DNA of 64,000 bases, taken from Olsenella uli DSM 7084. Its GTDB lineage: Bacteria; Actinomycetota; Coriobacteriia; Coriobacteriales; Atopobiaceae. Made by a program: the position numbers and the translations under genes. This document shows positions 17,076 to 24,689 of this stretch, in pieces. Where the stretch lies: contig NC_014363.1 in NCBI RefSeq assembly GCF_000143845.1, positions 481,186 to 545,185 on the forward strand, read 5' to 3'. The stretch's first letter is position 1. The number at the start of each line of letters is the position of its first letter. The notes beneath the pieces were generated by a model. The model saw only the letters and a list, made by a program, of their open reading frames with translations, was not told the DNA's origin and did not search any database.

Positions 17076-17328
17076 CGCTACCGCTCACGCTATGGCATTG
17101 TGCCTGGCGACGGGCTGAGAAGGCTACTCCGCTATCCCGTTGATTGTTCCGACGGGAGGTTGGCCTGAGCGGCTGTCCCTGCCTTCGGGCTCGGGGCAGG
17201 GCGACTTGGTGGGGCTACGCATAAAGAAGACCCGCCAGTGTGCGTGCCCGAAAGCAGAGGCCAGGCAGGTTTACTAGTTACAGTTTATCGCATTTGCCAA
17301 GCGTCAGGTTGGCTTTGGGGCTTAGGCG

Positions 17329-17357
17329 CTTTGAGGTCGCAGTTTGCGACCTCAAAG
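17329..17357. repeat. Orphan palindrome matching the ORF6N coding palindrome
   Basis: A perfect 13-base inverted repeat, CTTTGAGGTCGCA and its complement, around GTT. No T-run follows on either strand, so it is not a classical terminator. On the reverse strand one frame reads LRSQTATSK, which matches the conserved L-R-S/C-Q segment encoded by a palindrome inside the neighbouring ORF6N gene. Confidence 0.75.
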
Positions 17358-17377
17358 ATGTCACACGTTTTAATCTC

Positions 17378-18314
17378 CTACTCGCCAAGCGCGCCGCGAA
17401 TCGATTCAATGATGCTTGAGTCCTCAAGCTTGGCGACGGCGAAGCTCTTCTTGCCTGCGTCCTTCAGCGACGCCCCCCACCAGGTAGCCCTCGGCTCCGT
17501 CCAGGATGAGGAAACGGTCGTGAAACGAGGTCGTGTGTTTGACCTCGAGCGTCGGGTACTGCGCATTGAAGGTTGCCGCATCACGTGCGGTGAGGCTGGT
17601 CCTGGGGTGCGTCCACACGGTGACGGGGACGCCTGGCTGCTTCTTGGCGAGGATGTTGAGCGTTCCCGTGTCCACGTAGCCGTCGACCAGGACGATCTCG
17701 CGCCTTGCCCTCTGCACGAGGGAAACCAGGAGCTCGAAAGCGTCGTAGACCTGTCCCTCGAAGAAGACCTTCTGACTCGGCGCTTCGTGGGTCTCCATGT
17801 AGTCGAAGACGCGCTCGAAGCGCTCGTCGGTCGAGCGCTCGAGACTGTCCAGCCTATGGTCGATGCTCCTGATCTGCTCGAACATATGGGCGTTGTCCGC
17901 GATGAAGCGCCGCATCTCGACGAAGGCGCGCATGATGCGTACGCTTGTGTCGACCGCGGCCTTGCTGCGGAGCACGCCCGAGAGCATCGCCACGCCTTGC
18001 TCGGTGTACACATAAGGCATGTAACGACGACCGCCAGATGCGAATTCCCGCAGGTCATCGCTTGAGATGCCAATTTGGCATCTCAAGTTTTCGTGCTCAT
18101 CGTCAGTAAGCCTGAACCGGAAATCCTCAGGGAAACGATCCTCGTTGCGCTTGGCTGCACGGTTGAGTGCACCGGTCTCAACCTCGTACAGTTCGGCGAG
18201 ATCGCTGTCGAGCATCACCTGCTGTCCCCGCACGGTGTAGATCATGTCCCTGATCTGCGCGTCGCTTGAGAGAGCGATTGATGTCTCAGTCTTGGCAGGT
18301 TCTTTGTCGGGCAT
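17378..18314 (-). pseudogene. ORF6N-domain (KilA-N-like) protein with PLD-like tail, one-base frameshift
   Basis: Begins MPDKEPAKTETSIALSSDAQ; the ORF6N domain follows ([66 protein letters not shown]). The C-terminal part holds REIVLVDGYVDTGTLNILAKK and FHDRFLILDGAEGYLVG, a phospholipase-D-like fold with one HxxxxD-type block. At a run of six C (17473-17478) the frame shifts: read as is, translation ends RRQEELRRRQA at 17424; with one C fewer it continues GASLKDAGKKSFAVAKLEDS to 17378, the family-normal end. It may be a real mutation, slippage-based switching or a sequencing error. Confidence 0.75.
18061..18087. repeat. Perfect palindrome inside the ORF6N gene
   Basis: CTTGAGATGCCAA and its exact complement around a single T. 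It encodes the conserved LRCQIGISS segment between the ORF6N core and the GGRRYMPY block. Confidence 0.85.
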
Positions 18315-18607
18315 GGCCGTAGCCTTTCTCCTCGAACCATTGATGCAATTCTATCAAGCGCGTGCTCACATCCACCGCGAGACGGCGCGGAAGAGCCAGC
18401 GCACGAGACGCTCCCGATGTAGGAGACGTCGATGTCAACCGAGAGCCTCGGAACGTCGAGCATGAAGAGGTTGATCGCCGTGCCGCCGTGGAGCGCCAGC
18501 TTGCCCTTGAGGGAGGGGTGGCGCTCCATCTCGTCCAGGAGGTCGAGCAGGCGCTCGACCTTGTCCACGGTTCTCGGCTCGAACTCGTCGGTGCTCATGA
18601 TGTCCAT
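18242..18607 (-). pseudogene. AbiEii-like nucleotidyltransferase toxin, truncated
   Basis: Start ATG 18607 is set by GGGGAGG; ATG 18598 overlaps the upstream stop. About 67 residues are genuine (VDKVERLLDLLDEMERHPSL, then LHGGTAINLFML and LSVDIDVSYIGSV, the nucleotidyltransferase GG and DxD motifs). At 18407 the homology stops and the frame runs into a repeated 49-base segment. Normal AbiEii proteins are 250-300 residues, so most of the toxin is gone. The antitoxin gene directly upstream looks whole. Confidence 0.75.
18363..18411. repeat. 49-base direct repeat, copy A (also 19430-19478)
   Basis: TGCTCACATCCACCG...GAGACGGCGCGGAAGAGCC...GCGCACGA occurs here and at 19430-19478 with only a few differences. 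Copy A starts exactly where the AbiEii homology ends, so it marks a recombination joint. Copy B lies behind the integrase remnant. Confidence 0.8.
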
Positions 18608-19350
18608 GAGAGGACCTCCCCTTCCGTCTCGGGCAGGTACAGCTTCCATCGAAAGCTCCAGCCCCTGTTCTCCTTCGCCTTAGGATCGAGTTTGGACGGG
18701 CCATGCCCGAGCCTCTCTTCGAGCGACAGAAGCGTCTCGTCTGCCACGCCCCAGTCAGCTTGCTTTGCATCGAGGAGCCAGCCTGCGCGGGCGACGACGG
18801 CTGCAGGCGCGCCGCCGAGGATCTCAAGCAAGACATCGATGTCAAGATAGGGAAACGCCGAGCAGGACCGCACGGTCTCCTCAGCGCCGCCTGCCCTCCC
18901 GGGACTCGTCAGGCAATCGACGATGGTCTGCTCGCGCGTGGTCACGCTAGCCGTGCCATACGACCTTGAGCGCATGGCCTGCGTCCGGGGGCTATCGCCG
19001 AGGTCGTATGGAACGTAGCGGATGCCCCCGTACTCGAACGGCGAGCGTACTTTTGCGGATCTGAAGGCACACTCGAAGCCGACGTTGTGCGCGACGCCGT
19101 GGGCGACGAGGGCAGAGTGGTACGAGATCACGGCCTCGGGGTCGGCGGTCCTGGCAACGAGGAACGGGTCGGGCGCCTCGCCGGTAAACTTGCCGGTCTT
19201 GGACACGTAGACGCCTCGTCGCACACGCTCCACCTTGCCGGATTTGACGGCGCGCCGTAGCTGCGTGTGTGCGGCCTCCACCGCCGCTATGGCGTAGACG
19301 TCCCCCGTCGTGAACGCCTGGTGCGATTCTATGTAGTCTTTGAACTTCAT
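18595..19350 (-). CDS. AbiEi-like antitoxin / transcriptional regulator of type IV TA system
   Basis: 251 residues starting MKFKDYIESHQAFTTGDVYA. It has the winged-helix start of the AbiEi family (QLRRAVKSGKVERVRRGVYV) and its C-terminal half (ISYHSALVAHGVAHNVGFECAF, TTREQTIVDCLTSPGRAGG, ILGGAPAAVVARAGWLLDAK). In AbiE systems this protein represses the operon and neutralises the nucleotidyltransferase toxin. Here the partner is truncated, so the antitoxin is an orphan. There is no ribosome site; a promoter ends right at the start codon, implying a leaderless message. Confidence 0.82.
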   Translation of the reverse strand: MKFKDYIESHQAFTTGDVYAIAAVEAAHTQLRRAVKSGKVERVRRGVYVSKTGKFTGEAPDPFLVARTADPEAVISYHSALVAHGVAHNVGFECAFRSAKVRSPFEYGGIRYVPYDLGDSPRTQAMRSRSYGTASVTTREQTIVDCLTSPGRAGGAEETVRSCSAFPYLDIDVLLEILGGAPAAVVARAGWLLDAKQADWGVADETLLSLEERLGHGPSKLDPKAKENRGWSFRWKLYLPETEGEVLSWTS

Positions 19351-19358
19351 ACAGACGA

Positions 19359-19387
19359 AGTATAGTAGAAACGGGTACAAAATGTAA
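19359..19387 (-). promoter_or_regulatory. Promoter for leaderless antitoxin transcript
   Basis: On the reverse strand TTACAT (19382-19387), 17 bases, then TATACT (19359-19364). The start codon begins nine bases after the -10 box, so the message would have no or nearly no leader. Confidence 0.65.
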
Positions 19388-19432
19388 CCGTATCCATGAA
19401 TTATAAACTGTAAATCAGCGTATTTCATCTGC

Positions 19433-19501
19433 TCACATCCACCGTGAGACGGCGCGGAAGAGCCGGCGCACGAAGCGCCAGACGAGCCTAAGGACGCCCA
19501 T
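19433..19501 (-). CDS. 22-residue basic peptide ORF, doubtful
   Basis: Reads MGVLRLVWRFVRRLFRAVSRWM and stops. It overlaps the end of the integrase remnant, and its last 15 codons lie within the 49-base repeat; copy A keeps the tail LFRAVSRWM plus stop in the same form. Conservation of the reading frame in both copies hints at a real small peptide, but no ribosome site is clear. Confidence 0.25.
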   Translation of the reverse strand: MGVLRLVWRFVRRLFRAVSRWM

Positions 19502-20080
19502 GTGAAGCCTCCTTCTCCTCTGCGGCGGCGAGCATGGCCTTGAGCTGGTCCACCGAGAAGCTGAGCGCGGGCTCGCGTCGCTTTGGCGCGCCAATGGCGC
19601 TGTCCATGATGGCGTCGCCGTAGCCGCTCATCTCCGCGTCGAAGCCCTCCTCGACCTTGCTCACGGCGGCGCGCTTGGCCTCCGGGTCCACGTCTGCGTA
19701 GATGTCCAGGGCTCCTTCACGTAGAAGCCGCCGTCGCCGTTTCCCAGGGCGCGGCTCACGGTTATGGTGCCGTCGTCCGAGAGGTCGGACCACCTGAGCG
19801 CGCAGACCTCTCCGCGCCTCATGCCCGTGGTGAGGGCGAGCTCTATGGCTATGCCCAGGGGCGCGGGCTGGGCGCGCCTCGCCAGCTCGAGCATGCGCGT
19901 GCGCTCCTCGCGCGAGAGGGCGTTGATGGGCGTCCTCGCGCGCTTGGGCGGCTTGCAGAAGTCGCAGGGGTTCTTGGTGATGGGGCCCTGCGCCACGGTC
20001 CACCTGAGCGCCTCCCAGCGGCCGGCGTTGCGCCTCCACCTCAGCGACCTGCTGGTGTACCTGGAGCCCACGTCTCCTCC
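19488..20080 (-). pseudogene. Tyrosine recombinase (island integrase), frameshifted and internally deleted
   Basis: One frame gives a SAM-like region (GRWEALRWTVAQGPITKNPCDFCKPPKR) and the first half of the catalytic domain (INALSREERTRMLELAR, ELALTTGMRRGEVCALRWSDL with the first catalytic Arg). Near 19690 homology jumps frame to LDIYADVDPEAKRAAVSKVEEGF, the family C-terminus with the likely nucleophile Tyr. The segment with the HxxR box is missing. N-terminal homology ends near 20080. It lies beside the attR-like repeat, as expected for the island integrase, and cannot be active as it stands. Confidence 0.8.
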
Positions 20081-20264
20081 CAACGAGTCTTCCACGGCCG
20101 TCCGTGGCCGACATCGCGGCCGCCGAAGCGGCCGCCAAGCCGAAGATGGAGGCACGGGGGCCGCGGGCTTCGGAGGTGCGGGGGATTGGAGGAGCCACAG
20201 GCCAGGGGCCGCTCGCCTGCGGCTTCGGCGCAAGCAGAAAGGGGAGGGCGTCAGTGGAACGCCC

Positions 20265-20322
20265 CCTGGGTCGCCCATGGCCCGGAGGCTGCGGGTTCGA
20301 GCCCCTGCCCCCGCGACCAAGA
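20265..20322 (+). repeat. attR-like partial tRNA-Met 3' half
   Basis: GCCCATGGCCCGGAGG...GGTTCGAGCCCCTGCCCCCGCGACCA resembles the anticodon-to-CCA half of the tRNA at 4959-5035. The last 14 bases (20307-20320) are identical; the T arm has diverged and no acceptor 5' strand exists, so it is not a functional tRNA. Confidence 0.6.
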
Positions 20323-20332
20323 CGTTGTCGTA

Positions 20333-20367
20333 GGCCAGCTGGCTTCTTGAGTTGCTGGCCCGTTTTT
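20333..20367 (+). terminator. Rho-independent terminator beyond attR
   Basis: GGCCAGC, 14-base loop, GCTGGCC, then CGTTTTTG. It fits the original terminator of whatever tRNA-like gene end was copied here. Confidence 0.6.
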
Positions 20368-20485
20368 GTGTCTCGGTTTGCCCCTGTTAGCGGACGCAGA
20401 GGGACGGAAATTGGTATTTCGGGCATTGTCCGACATGTGTCCTAGCACGTCCGCTATTCTCCCATCCCCCTCCGGCCCCTCTCGG

Positions 20486-21019
20486 TCATCTCGTAGTGAG
20501 CCCCTCCGCCACGAGTGAGGCTCCAACCAGGTATCCCTCCGTTCCGTTCAGGAAGGAAGCGGTCGTCGGTCGAGCGCTCCAGGCTGTCCAGCCTGCGGTC
20601 GAAGTTCCTGACCTGGGCCAGCAGCTCGGAGTTGTCTGTTAGGAAGTGGCGCATCTCGACGAAGGCGTCCATGATGCGCACGCTCACGTCGATGACCGTG
20701 TCGCTGCGCAGTACTGCGGAGAGCATCGACCTTCCTGCTCGGTGAAGACTCTCAGGGGCTTTCGCCTGCCGCCCCAGCTTCTCGAACTTGAAATCACAGA
20801 TTATGACTTCAAGATCTCTGACTCCTCACTTGTGAGCTTGAGACAGAAGCGTTCTGGAAAACGTCCCGGGTTTCTCGTGACAGCCTGGTTGAGCGTTCTT
20901 GTCTCGACCTTGTACAGCTCGGCAAGGTCGCTGTCGAGCATGACCTGTTTGCCCCGTACGGTGTAGATCATGTCCCTGATTTGCACGTCATCGCATGCGA
21001 TGATTGCTGCTTCGTTCAT
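20486..21019 (-). pseudogene. Second ORF6N-domain gene, multiply broken
   Basis: Starts [20 protein letters not shown] and keeps [30 protein letters not shown] in short form, then hits TAA in the LKS-stop-SVISS segment (20801-20803). After it come GGRRKPLRVFTEQ, a frameshift, MLSAVLRSDTVIDVSVRIMDAF and LERSTDDRF. There the sequence jumps directly to FLNGTEGYLVGASL, the end of the PLD-like tail, so the middle of that domain has been lost between two short DRF-coding repeats. A paralogue of the gene at 17378-18314. Confidence 0.8.
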
Positions 21020-21331
21020 ATCCTGCATGACCAAGGTGAAACGGGGTGGGGTCCTGTGGGGGGTAGCACGCGGGAACGTGTCGATGCGGTCTTTACGGGG
21101 CTTGCGCGCCCGTGTGACGGGCCATGACCGTAGTGGCGCCTGGGTACGCTTCTGGCCATCGTGGCGTTGTTCGTGTGCGGCGTGGTGGGAGTCAGCGCAC
21201 AAAGCGCCCGAAGAGCCTAATACTCAAGCTGCTCCCATTCTTATATTAATGTTAATAGCGATATTTCGTAAAAAAATTGCAAAATAGTGCGATACTCATT
21301 ACACTATGAGTTGCGAAAGGAGGGCAAAGGT

Positions 21332-22522
21332 ATGTACAAACTCGTGTCGCTCACGGTAGGCAACTTTCGGTCGTTCTGCGACCCACAGACCCTCACCCTC
21401 GATGGGCGCAGTGCTCATTCGGTGACTGCGGTTTTCGGTCCCAATGCCGGAGGCAAGTCGAATATCGCCAAGGCGCTCGTTGCTCTTATCAACTGCATCA
21501 GGAGGTCTTCCGACCCCAACTTCCGGCTTCCCTATGAGCCCTTTCTGCTCAAAGCGGGCATGGACGAGAGGCCGTCTATGCTCGGCATGGCCTTCTCCTT
21601 GGACGGAAGACGTTACGAGTACTCTGTCAGCTTCTTGGCTCATAAAGTTACCCATGAGCTGCTAAGAGAGCAATCTGATAAGACGAACCGAATGAACAAG
21701 GTGCTCGAACGAACGGATGACAAACTCAATCCCTACGCGCGCCAGTACGGCTTCGGTAAGAGGCTTCTCGACAGAACGCGCGAGGACACCCTGCTCATCA
21801 CAAAGGGCCGTGAGGATAACAACGCATACTCCAATATCATCTTCGGCCTCCTCGACCATATCAGCATTGTCTCTCCCAGCCCGGATGCGCCCACGCCTCT
21901 CTTCGTGGAAATGCTCAAGAACGATGTGAGCCTGCGCTCCAAGACTCTTGAGCTGTTGAAGCGATGCGACTTCTCCATCAGAGACATCAAGTTCACTGAT
22001 GTGGCTTTGCCAGAAGACATTTTCGATCAGCTGCCTGTTCAGATTCCCCCCGATATCAGGAGGGCGATGATAGAGCAAGGCACCACGACCTTCACCACGG
22101 TGCATGCTGTCCGTGATGAGGAGCAGGCGATTGTCGGCTCGCGTGACCTCGACTTCTGGGCCCAGGAGTCAATGGGCACCCAAAAGTTCTTTGAGGTAGC
22201 CGTCCCCATCATCGACGCACTGGAGAACGGCAAGACCATCTTCATCGATGAGTTCGGCACCTATATCCATCCCATGCTGACCCATGCCATCGTGTCGCTG
22301 TTTGGGGAGTCCAGCAGTGATGACGCCTACATGGTCCTCATGACACATGGCACGACGATGCTGCGGGAGCTTACGCGCGACGAGGTTGTGCTCGTTGAGA
22401 AGAGCCACACCGAGGAGTCTCTTATCATACCCCTGACCGATCTGGGAGTCCGCGACGGCGAGGCCTTTGAGAAACGCTATCTCGCGGGGCTCTACGGTGG
22501 CGTTCCAATCATCGAGGGTTAG
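21332..22522 (+). CDS. rloA: RloA/AbiLi-like AAA ATPase of an abortive-infection pair
   Basis: 396 residues; AAGGAGG precedes ATG 21332. OLD/RecF-like ATPase: LTVGNFRSF start, Walker A GPNAGGKSN (Lys42), DLDFWAQESMGTQKFFEV (signature-like) and Walker B KTIFIDEFGTYIHPML followed by MVLMTHGTTML. This order matches RloA/AbiLi proteins, which work with a TOPRIM-type partner to abort phage infection. The partner rloB starts eight bases after the stop. No truncation seen. Confidence 0.85.
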   Translation: MYKLVSLTVGNFRSFCDPQTLTLDGRSAHSVTAVFGPNAGGKSNIAKALVALINCIRRSSDPNFRLPYEPFLLKAGMDERPSMLGMAFSLDGRRYEYSVSFLAHKVTHELLREQSDKTNRMNKVLERTDDKLNPYARQYGFGKRLLDRTREDTLLITKGREDNNAYSNIIFGLLDHISIVSPSPDAPTPLFVEMLKNDVSLRSKTLELLKRCDFSIRDIKFTDVALPEDIFDQLPVQIPPDIRRAMIEQGTTTFTTVHAVRDEEQAIVGSRDLDFWAQESMGTQKFFEVAVPIIDALENGKTIFIDEFGTYIHPMLTHAIVSLFGESSSDDAYMVLMTHGTTMLRELTRDEVVLVEKSHTEESLIIPLTDLGVRDGEAFEKRYLAGLYGGVPIIEG

Positions 22523-22529
22523 GAATGCG

Positions 22530-23126
22530 ATGGTGAGCAAGAAAAACGGGAGAAGGTATCTGCTCATCTGTTGCGAGGGGAAGACGGAGAGGGAGTATTT
22601 TTTGATTCTAAGGAGGCTCTACCGTATTTCCGCAGCACAGGTTTCGGTTATTGGCGAAAAGGGTCAGCACAAGGCACTCGTCGACAGAACGCTCGAAGAG
22701 CGCGACAAGCTTTGTGAAGACATGTGTATTGATCAGGACGAGGTCGAGTGCTGGGCAGTTTGCGATGATGACAACATGCCATTCTCCTATGCGGAGCTTA
22801 AGGATTACGCTGAGAAACGTAAGGTAAAACTTGCCTTCTCCCGTCCACAGTTTGAGGCGTACCTGCTCCAGCATTTCGAGCAGTCCTCGCTGCATGACCA
22901 GAAGGGGCTTTATACGAGACTCAGCGACCTTGCGTCAGGCGCTGCTGGTCAAAGTGAGGAATACGATAAGGCGAATTTGAAGTGGCTAGACGTAGCAATT
23001 GATGCTAAGCCTAAGCTTGTGGATATCGCTCTCGTTAATGCCGACCAGAGAACAAGGCAGTCAGGTAAGGTCTTCCTTACTGTGCAAAACCTTGTTAGGC
23101 GTATGAAGGAGCTTGGTAAGCATTAA
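22530..23126 (+). CDS. rloB: RloB/AbiLii-like TOPRIM-type effector
   Basis: 198 residues starting MVSKKNGRRYLLICCEGKTE. EGKTEREYF (Glu16) and CDDDNMP (Asp79-Asp81) are the metal-binding motifs of the RloB fold, which is TOPRIM-like; SRPQFEAYLLQHF is the usual RloB block before the C-terminal helices. Probably an RNA/DNA-cutting effector controlled by the ATPase encoded just upstream, as in AbiL and the related PARIS design; this is inferred from the family. A terminator follows the gene. Confidence 0.85.
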   Translation: MVSKKNGRRYLLICCEGKTEREYFLILRRLYRISAAQVSVIGEKGQHKALVDRTLEERDKLCEDMCIDQDEVECWAVCDDDNMPFSYAELKDYAEKRKVKLAFSRPQFEAYLLQHFEQSSLHDQKGLYTRLSDLASGAAGQSEEYDKANLKWLDVAIDAKPKLVDIALVNADQRTRQSGKVFLTVQNLVRRMKELGKH

Positions 23127-23160
23127 CTGCATGCTGGTTTTTCAACAGTTTTAATCGAGC

Positions 23161-23200
23161 CCGCGTCTCGCTCATTCCTGAGAGAGACGCGGTCCGGTTT
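23161..23200 (+). terminator. Terminator of the rloAB operon
   Basis: CCGCGTCTC...GAGACGCGG with an inner CTC/GAG extension and a six-base loop, followed by TCCGGTTTT. Confidence 0.75.
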
Positions 23201-23237
23201 TAACAAAACGGTCTCAACGACTGTTACGTCAATAGGT

Positions 23238-24050
23238 TTACAGAAATATTGAAGGGCATTCATGGAGCACCTTCGCCGCCAGATAAGGGTTGTTGAACTT
23301 GCGGTACATGCTCGGCCCGCGCCTCAACAGCTCCGCCACCAGTCTGTAGGACCACAGAAGCGTCAGTGGGTCACGGAGCAGCAGATTCAACTGATCGAGG
23401 TTCTCGAATTCTAGAGAGAATACGTTGTCGGCATTTGCGTATTCGGCAGGCCTGGCTAATCGTCTCGCTGATTGCCCGTTCAGTGCGACTATGGTGTTGC
23501 CACGAAACCTCCAGCCGGCGCGTTTCATTGGTGCCATGTCGTGCTTTATGCACTCTTCGAGCTTCTCGTCAGGTACGTCCTTGCCGTTGATGAAGCCGCT
23601 TCCGTCCCTGCCGATGACGAGAACCTCAAGGTTCTGGCAGCTGAGTGTTGCCGCCCTCGTCCTCCTCGCCGTCGATGGCAGCGCGGTGACCGTCCACAAA
23701 ATCCCGGCGCCCCCGGGCAGGTCGGTCTTCATGATGTTGCGGAGATCCCATCCGTGTGAGCCAAACCATGCGATTGCGTCGGTCTCTGCGCGGTCGAGCA
23801 CTTCAGGGTTATCGCCGGAGACGTGCGCGAACAGCATCTCGGCGACCTTCGGGCTTCCTTCCATGTGCCGGTACTCGTGTGCGTGCTGCACATAGCGCTT
23901 GCGGACGTCCTCGGATTTGCCGACGCAGCACGTTCCGTCTTCGAACTTGTAAACGTATATGCCGCGGGCATCCACATCGGATATGTCCCCTGCGATCGAG
24001 GACTTCCCGTCGATAGTCAAATGTTTGAAATCCAGTTCCGCAGCATTCAT
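23238..24050 (-). CDS. GIY-YIG-like domain protein
   Basis: 270 residues; AAGGGG precedes ATG 24050. Residues 30-55 read GIYVYKFEDGTCCVGKSEDVRKRYVQH, a GIY-YIG nuclease start (second motif CVGKS instead of YIGKS) with the usual Arg. Downstream DRAETDAIAWFG and LRNIMKTDLPGGAG match the Glu and Asn patches of the family. The C-terminal 120 residues are unknown. It stands alone, convergent with rloAB, in the accessory region, so a defence or mobile-element role is possible. Nuclease activity is inferred. Confidence 0.65.
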   Translation of the reverse strand: MNAAELDFKHLTIDGKSSIAGDISDVDARGIYVYKFEDGTCCVGKSEDVRKRYVQHAHEYRHMEGSPKVAEMLFAHVSGDNPEVLDRAETDAIAWFGSHGWDLRNIMKTDLPGGAGILWTVTALPSTARRTRAATLSCQNLEVLVIGRDGSGFINGKDVPDEKLEECIKHDMAPMKRAGWRFRGNTIVALNGQSARRLARPAEYANADNVFSLEFENLDQLNLLLRDPLTLLWSYRLVAELLRRGPSMYRKFNNPYLAAKVLHECPSIFL

Positions 24051-24525
24051 GCTACTGCCCCTTTCTCGCAAATGTGCGAGCGCGCCCAATCTCTAAACGG
24101 GTGATTGGAATGCAGAAGCGCAGGTCGTTTTTTAAACCGCCGTTTGCCACTGCGTTTGCCACTGTACTTTTGCGACTCTCCAAAAAGCAGGCTTGGCAAC
24201 CTTCCGGCGCAGCCATCTGGCGAGAAGTTCTTTTGAATAGAAGAAGGGACTCAGGAAGGGACTCAGCGTACCCTTTCGAAGCAGCATGGTAGTGCACTGT
24301 CCTCCGCAAGCGGTTCGCGTTTTCGTTTCGGAGGAACGAAGCGGCACGACAGAGCAATGAGGCCAGATTGTAAAGACGAAACCACGCGCAACGGAGGGCA
24401 CCTTTCTCCCAAGGCGTCCATATCGATAGCTTTTGGGCGCCCTGAACAGATCAAAGGGGCATAAGCGGGACAGATGGCATCGAGGGCAGCAAGGAGGCGG
24501 CGGAAGCGCTGGCACGGGGCTGGGG

Positions 24526-24625
24526 CAGACGAGGTTCTCCCTGATCGCGCCCTCGTACAGCCAGATATCCTGAAGCACCATGCCAAACCGCCCGCGCAGC
24601 CCGTATCGGGACATCTTCCCATCGC
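24526..24625 (-). pseudogene. Fragment of an ABC exporter ATPase
   Basis: About 28 residues on the reverse strand, YGLRGRFGMVLQDIWLYEGA followed by IRENLV, match the Q-loop region of ABC exporter nucleotide-binding domains. Nothing before or after fits, so this is a short relic. The rest of 24051-24689 holds no gene I can support. Confidence 0.6.
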
Positions 24626-24689
24626 CCTGTTTTGCTATCCTGACTGGCGTGAAGTCCCTGGTGAGAAAGTAGGGGAGGCTGAGAAAGGC

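Larger units (their letters stand above)
5036..20320. mobile_element. Degenerate genomic island integrated at tRNA-Met (15.3 kb)
   Basis: Bounded by the tRNA 3' end and a copy of its last 14 bases beside a tyrosine-integrase remnant. Content is accessory throughout: conjugative-element-like genes, LPXTG fragment, two insertion-sequence remnants, phage scaffold remnant, defence-type genes. The integrase has lost part of its catalytic domain, so the island is probably immobile. The boundaries are inferred from the repeat. Confidence 0.6.

Noticed and set aside
14643-17168. Very long forward open frame across the IS21-type element
   Set aside because: It is the complement of istA/istB in GC-rich DNA and has no family-like sequence.
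17329-17357. Rho-independent terminator of the ORF6N gene
   Set aside because: No T-run on either strand and the sequence matches the ORF6N coding palindrome better.
20240-20322. Possible functional tRNA next to the integrase
   Set aside because: No acceptor 5' strand pairs with CCCCGCG and the T arm does not fold; only a tRNA 3' half is present.
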